Shown here: positions 4,735-7,123 of the stretch, piece by piece
Layout: the number at the start of each line of letters is the position of its first letter
How positions within the stretch are numbered: the stretch's first letter is position 1
DNA from: Chlorobiales bacterium
Lineage (GTDB): Bacteria; Bacteroidota; Chlorobiia; Chlorobiales; Chlorobiaceae
DNA length: 7,123 nt
Direction: 5' to 3'
Assembly (NCBI GenBank): GCA_022360415.1
Contig: JAKSDB010000278.1
Span: 1-7,123, forward strand
Translations under genes and position numbers: made by a program
Notes under the pieces: generated by a model
Databases searched by the model: none
Told to the model about the DNA's origin: nothing
Seen by the model: only the letters and a program-made list of their open reading frames with translations

Positions 4735-6546
4735 AAAAGACTTTAAATAATGAATAAATTTCTCTACAGATGCTTTAGGAACAGGTTTCTGTGAGAGACT
4801 ATTGACTAACTTTTTATCTACAATTACTACCTCTGAAACCTTATCAAAGGGCATTGAATCTATAAGTTCATCTGTTTGGATAACAACAATCAAATATTCA
4901 AGCACTGGATCTTTTAATAAAGATTGACAACGATGAAAGAATCCATCACTTTCTAATATTATTTTATTTTTTTCACTATTATATATAGCTTCATGATTAA
5001 CAATGAAAGTAGTCTTATTTTCGCTATTTAATTCAATAAAATGTTTCCAGCCCCGGCTCCATGCAAGTTTTCCACCAACGTACACACTGACAGGAATTCT
5101 CCCATCGTCCGGCATAATATTTGAGACAAAGACCTTTGTGTCTTCAGTACGCCATGGCTGGTAATGGTTTTCTATTGATGGCGTATAGTTTACTTCTAAT
5201 ATTATTGCATCATTTACATGCCAAGGCTTTGCAATATCCTGAGATATCAAATCAATCCCAATTGATTTTAATCTGAAAATATTTGATATTTTTCGTGCCA
5301 GATCAACGTTGTCTGGATGGATTTTATTTGTTAAATCTTCAGGAGTGCCCCCCTCCTCCACCCTTTGAATTTCACGGAGATAAGCAGACTTCCCTTTCCC
5401 CAAGATAGTATTGAAAGTATAGCCCTGATTGACGAGGCACTCACTTGCTTCGTTGTCTTTTGGAAAAGGCTTCAATCTTAACCATGGAGCTTTTTTCTTT
5501 TGAATACAATTTTCTTCATCAATTAGCTGCTCGATGGATTTACTTCCATCACCTACCACTCTCTTAGGCAAACGTTTTGCTACAAACAGTAGTTTGTTGT
5601 TAATCAGTGCTATCCGATAGACATCCCCTTCAATATGCTTTTCCAGCATAATGTTGCCAGAATATTTTTTCGCGAATTGATATGCACCTTTCAGCGCTCC
5701 AAAATCTGTGATACTGGTTGTCACCCCTTCGCTTCGATCTCTGTCAATCGGCTTAACAACAACAGGCCAGCCTATTTTTTCAGCACAGTCATTTAGTTTT
5801 GTTTCATCCGTTATCAAGCTGCTATTTGCGACAGGGAGGCCTGCACTTTTTAATAAGCGGGCTGCTTTGAATTTATTGTGGGCAATTTGTGAACCTATCA
5901 ACGCATCTGATTCAATCGTCGATCCATGGATCAGCTTACCCTTACAGCCCCAACCCAATTGATATGTTTTATCAAATAATCTTACGAATGGCACGTCTCT
6001 ATCAAATGCAGCTCTTAAAATAGGGACAGTACTATCCCCTTGATTATTCATTTTTCTAATTTTTTTTATTGAAGATTGAAAAAAATTCTCTAAATAAATA
6101 TATAGTTTGTTTTCATCTTTAGATAGAATATATTGAATGATAAACATGCATCCAACATAAATATTAACCCTTATTTCATTATTTATGTATTGTATATAGG
6201 GAATATATGAATCAAATTTTATTTTATACTTATTGTCAATATTCTCAATAACATTAACATTGAGTATTTTGCCTATAGCAAATGATGGAATTCCAGAATA
6301 TGATTGAATTAAATTTGCAAGGAAAAAATATCTCTCAATTACCGAATAAAATGGCTTACTTTTATTATCATATGATAATTTATTACAATCTAAATCAAAA
6401 ACATCTAAAAATAATTTATCAATATAATGAAAATCTATATCCTTATCAGGAACAACTATAGAGAAATTTCTTGACAAGATCAAAGGCTGATTAATTTTAG
6501 GGAAATAGCTATAATTATTTTTTATTTTACTTTTTATTTTTTCCAT
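4726..6546 (-). CDS. Cyanophycin-synthetase-like ATP-grasp ligase (putative RiPP-modifying enzyme)
   Basis: A 606-residue ATP-dependent carboxylate-amine ligase, expected to activate a carboxylate as acyl phosphate and join it to an amine. Residues about 170-480 follow the ATP-grasp half of cyanophycin synthetase (CphA): DSTVPILRAAFDRDVPFVRL (171-190), QLGWGCKGKLIHGST (196-210), KFKAARLLKSAGLPV (225-239), the nucleotide-binding PVVVKP (261-266, Lys265), RVVGDGSKSIEQLIDEEN (329-346) and the metal-site ILEVNYTPSIENH (449-461). Residues 1-165 form a poorly conserved N-domain. Residues 483-606 resemble the start of the CphA Mur-ligase domain but lack its GxxGKT P-loop, and the rest of that domain is missing (CphA is usually near 870-900 aa). 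It is therefore probably a single-activity enzyme. An in-frame stop directly precedes the ATG at 6546. The Shine-Dalgarno is weak. The 5' and 3' thirds are far more AT-rich than the centre. Being first in the cassette beside a Lys-rich peptide suggests it modifies that peptide, not poly-aspartate. True cyanophycin synthesis is unlikely. Confidence 0.9.
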   Translation of the reverse strand: MEKIKSKIKNNYSYFPKINQPLILSRNFSIVVPDKDIDFHYIDKLFLDVFDLDCNKLSYDNKSKPFYSVIERYFFLANLIQSYSGIPSFAIGKILNVNVIENIDNKYKIKFDSYIPYIQYINNEIRVNIYVGCMFIIQYILSKDENKLYIYLENFFQSSIKKIRKMNNQGDSTVPILRAAFDRDVPFVRLFDKTYQLGWGCKGKLIHGSTIESDALIGSQIAHNKFKAARLLKSAGLPVANSSLITDETKLNDCAEKIGWPVVVKPIDRDRSEGVTTSITDFGALKGAYQFAKKYSGNIMLEKHIEGDVYRIALINNKLLFVAKRLPKRVVGDGSKSIEQLIDEENCIQKKKAPWLRLKPFPKDNEASECLVNQGYTFNTILGKGKSAYLREIQRVEEGGTPEDLTNKIHPDNVDLARKISNIFRLKSIGIDLISQDIAKPWHVNDAIILEVNYTPSIENHYQPWRTEDTKVFVSNIMPDDGRIPVSVYVGGKLAWSRGWKHFIELNSENKTTFIVNHEAIYNSEKNKIILESDGFFHRCQSLLKDPVLEYLIVVIQTDELIDSMPFDKVSEVVIVDKKLVNSLSQKPVPKASVEKFIHYLKSFLT

Positions 6547-6629
6547 TTAAGGTCAACATGTTATTATTTTAAATATAAATCAGGAAAACGCCCTGACAGA
6601 CAATAACACACAGCTCAAAATCTTCTCAT

Positions 6630-6658
6630 AAATTATGCTGCATTGATAATAACAACAA
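6630..6658 (-). promoter_or_regulatory. Weak promoter candidate upstream of the ATP-grasp gene
   Basis: On the minus strand TTGTTG (6653-6658) is followed after 15 bases by CATAAT (6632-6637), or after 17 bases by TAATTT (6630-6635). Spacing or box quality is imperfect in either reading. It would leave an untranslated leader of about 80 bases before the ATG at 6546. It is the best pair I can find there, but it is weak. Confidence 0.2.
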
Positions 6659-6687
6659 AATCCACCTCAGACAGACCTTCTCGCTGA

Positions 6688-6702
6688 CCCTAACATTTAG
6701 GG
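6688..6702. repeat. Small perfect palindrome CCCTAA-CAT-TTAGGG
   Basis: Six-base arms with a three-base loop, without a T tract on either strand, so it is not a simple terminator. The stretch from 6547 to 6731 otherwise shows no gene, no tRNA-like cloverleaf and no recognisable insertion-sequence end. It contains only the weak promoter candidate and this palindrome. Confidence 0.35.
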
Positions 6703-6731
6703 ATCTGACTCAAAATCAATACGCCTTCAAA

Positions 6732-6930
6732 TCATATCCAATGATCAATGAGACGAGAGACATATTCTTCAGGTGTTTTTTCATTCCCTAACCATCCAGA
6801 CTCGTCGTCATAACGCCTCTTGTTCCAGTAAGGAGGGGACGTAAATATGAGTATAGATTGTCCTTGTTGAGAGAGCGGCTTTTCCCGACAACTGCTGAAT
6901 CATACGGATGAAGACGATTTTATTTTTCCT
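6732..6930 (-). pseudogene. Remnant of a site-specific DNA methyltransferase (TSPPY type)
   Basis: A minus-strand frame running from 6899 to a TGA at 6732-6734 encodes SILIFTSPPYWNKRRYDDES, then GWLGNEKTPEEYVSRLIDHW. TSPPY is the catalytic motif IV of N4-cytosine/N6-adenine DNA methyltransferases, and the following [Q/W]LG-E-TPEEYV-L is the sequence that normally comes next in that family. The piece is about 55 residues with a stop at each end and no usable start, against several hundred residues in intact enzymes. Upstream, another frame reads KNKIVFIRMIQQLSGK (to about 6930), which resembles the segment preceding TSPPY in intact enzymes and would need a frameshift to join. The SAM-binding motif is absent. 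It is a decayed leftover of a restriction-modification or orphan methylase gene next to the accessory cassette. Confidence 0.72.
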
Positions 6931-7042
6931 CACCTGCGTTGTATCTTAGGCCCTTTCACGCCGATAACGAAATTCAACAAGAAAGATAACGATTTGATTT
7001 TAACAATGAGAGGCAACGGCGGAGCCAAAGAGGACGAGACCA

Positions 7043-7123
7043 ATGAATATTGAGCAAGAGATAGAAAAAAGAAAAACCTTTGCCATCATCAGCCACCCCG
7101 ATGCAGGAAAAACAACTCTTACC
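7043..7123 (+). CDS. prfC: Peptide chain release factor 3, N-terminal 27 residues; rest lies outside the window
   Basis: RF3 is the translational GTPase that removes RF1/RF2 from the ribosome after peptide release. The visible start, MNIEQEIEKRKTFAIISHPD then AGKTTLT, carries the G1 P-loop in the form specific to RF3 (SHPDAGKTT, residues 18-26). Elongation factors have GHVDHGKT. An AGAGGA Shine-Dalgarno about nine bases upstream supports the ATG at 7043. A short upstream frame (7006-7053) overlaps the start in another frame and is probably meaningless. The gene is divergent from the ATP-grasp cassette. Possible -35/-10 boxes (TTGTAT and GATAAC, 18 bases apart, about 6938-6967) are weak. Confidence 0.93.
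   Translation, partial: MNIEQEIEKRKTFAIISHPDAGKTTLT

Noticed and set aside
4726..6546. Genuine cyanophycin synthetase
   Set aside because: The catalytic Mur-ligase half is missing and its P-loop is absent, no cyanophycinase is nearby, and the context is a peptide and a radical SAM enzyme.
6579..6597. TCAGG/CCTGA hairpin upstream of the ATP-grasp gene as terminator
   Set aside because: Only five base pairs, and the following sequence is mixed A/T without a clear T run. It lies in the presumed leader.
6547..6731. tRNA, attachment site or insertion-sequence end at the cassette's upstream boundary
   Set aside because: I looked for a cloverleaf, target duplications and terminal inverted repeats and found only a short CCCTAA/TTAGGG palindrome.
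7006..7053. 15-residue upstream frame overlapping the prfC start
   Set aside because: No ribosome-binding site of its own and no regulatory-peptide features. Such short frames are expected by chance.

Overview
The window looks like a bacterial chromosome in which three housekeeping genes flank a short, AT-richer accessory cassette. The housekeeping genes are fumC (class II fumarase, minus strand, cut by the left edge), pgm (phosphoglucomutase, minus strand) and prfC (release factor 3, plus strand, cut by the right edge). The FumC N-terminus and the composition of the flanking genes (about 55-60% GC where sampled) suggest a member of the Chlorobi/Bacteroidota group, possibly a green sulfur bacterium. 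That placement rests on remembered family resemblance and is only moderately secure.

Layout from left to right: partial fumC (1-971); a 303-base gap holding a strong minus-strand terminator (1025-1068) and a structured inverted-repeat stretch (1109-1181); pgm (1275-2927); a short AT-rich gap with a terminator (3019-3051); then three minus-strand genes read in the order ATP-grasp ligase (6546-4726), 77-residue peptide (4605-4372), radical SAM/SPASM protein (4297-3062). Right of these is a 496-base gap (6547-7042) containing an unannotated remnant of a DNA methyltransferase (TSPPY motif), then the start of prfC.

The three-gene cassette is the point of interest. The small peptide has an acidic, Cys-containing N-terminal half and a C-terminal half made of eight consecutive pentads of the form G-[G/A]-K-[G/A/S]-X, so lysine falls at exactly every fifth residue (41, 46, 51, 56, 61, 66, 71, 76). 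It lies between a cyanophycin-synthetase-like ATP-grasp enzyme and a radical SAM enzyme with a SPASM cluster domain and a C-terminal segment resembling PqqD-like RiPP recognition elements. The best reading is a ribosomally synthesised, post-translationally modified peptide (RiPP) system in which two maturases act on a Lys-periodic precursor. I do not recognise it as a named family. The chemistry is unknown. No protease or transporter is encoded in the cassette.

The cassette appears to have been acquired. The first ~160 codons of the ATP-grasp gene are about 21% GC (100/480 counted), its centre about 45%, and the neighbouring housekeeping genes are much richer. A decayed methyltransferase lies beside it, and it ends in its own terminator. 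A good candidate promoter and a good ribosome-binding site directly precede the peptide gene, as expected if the peptide must be made in excess of its modifying enzymes.
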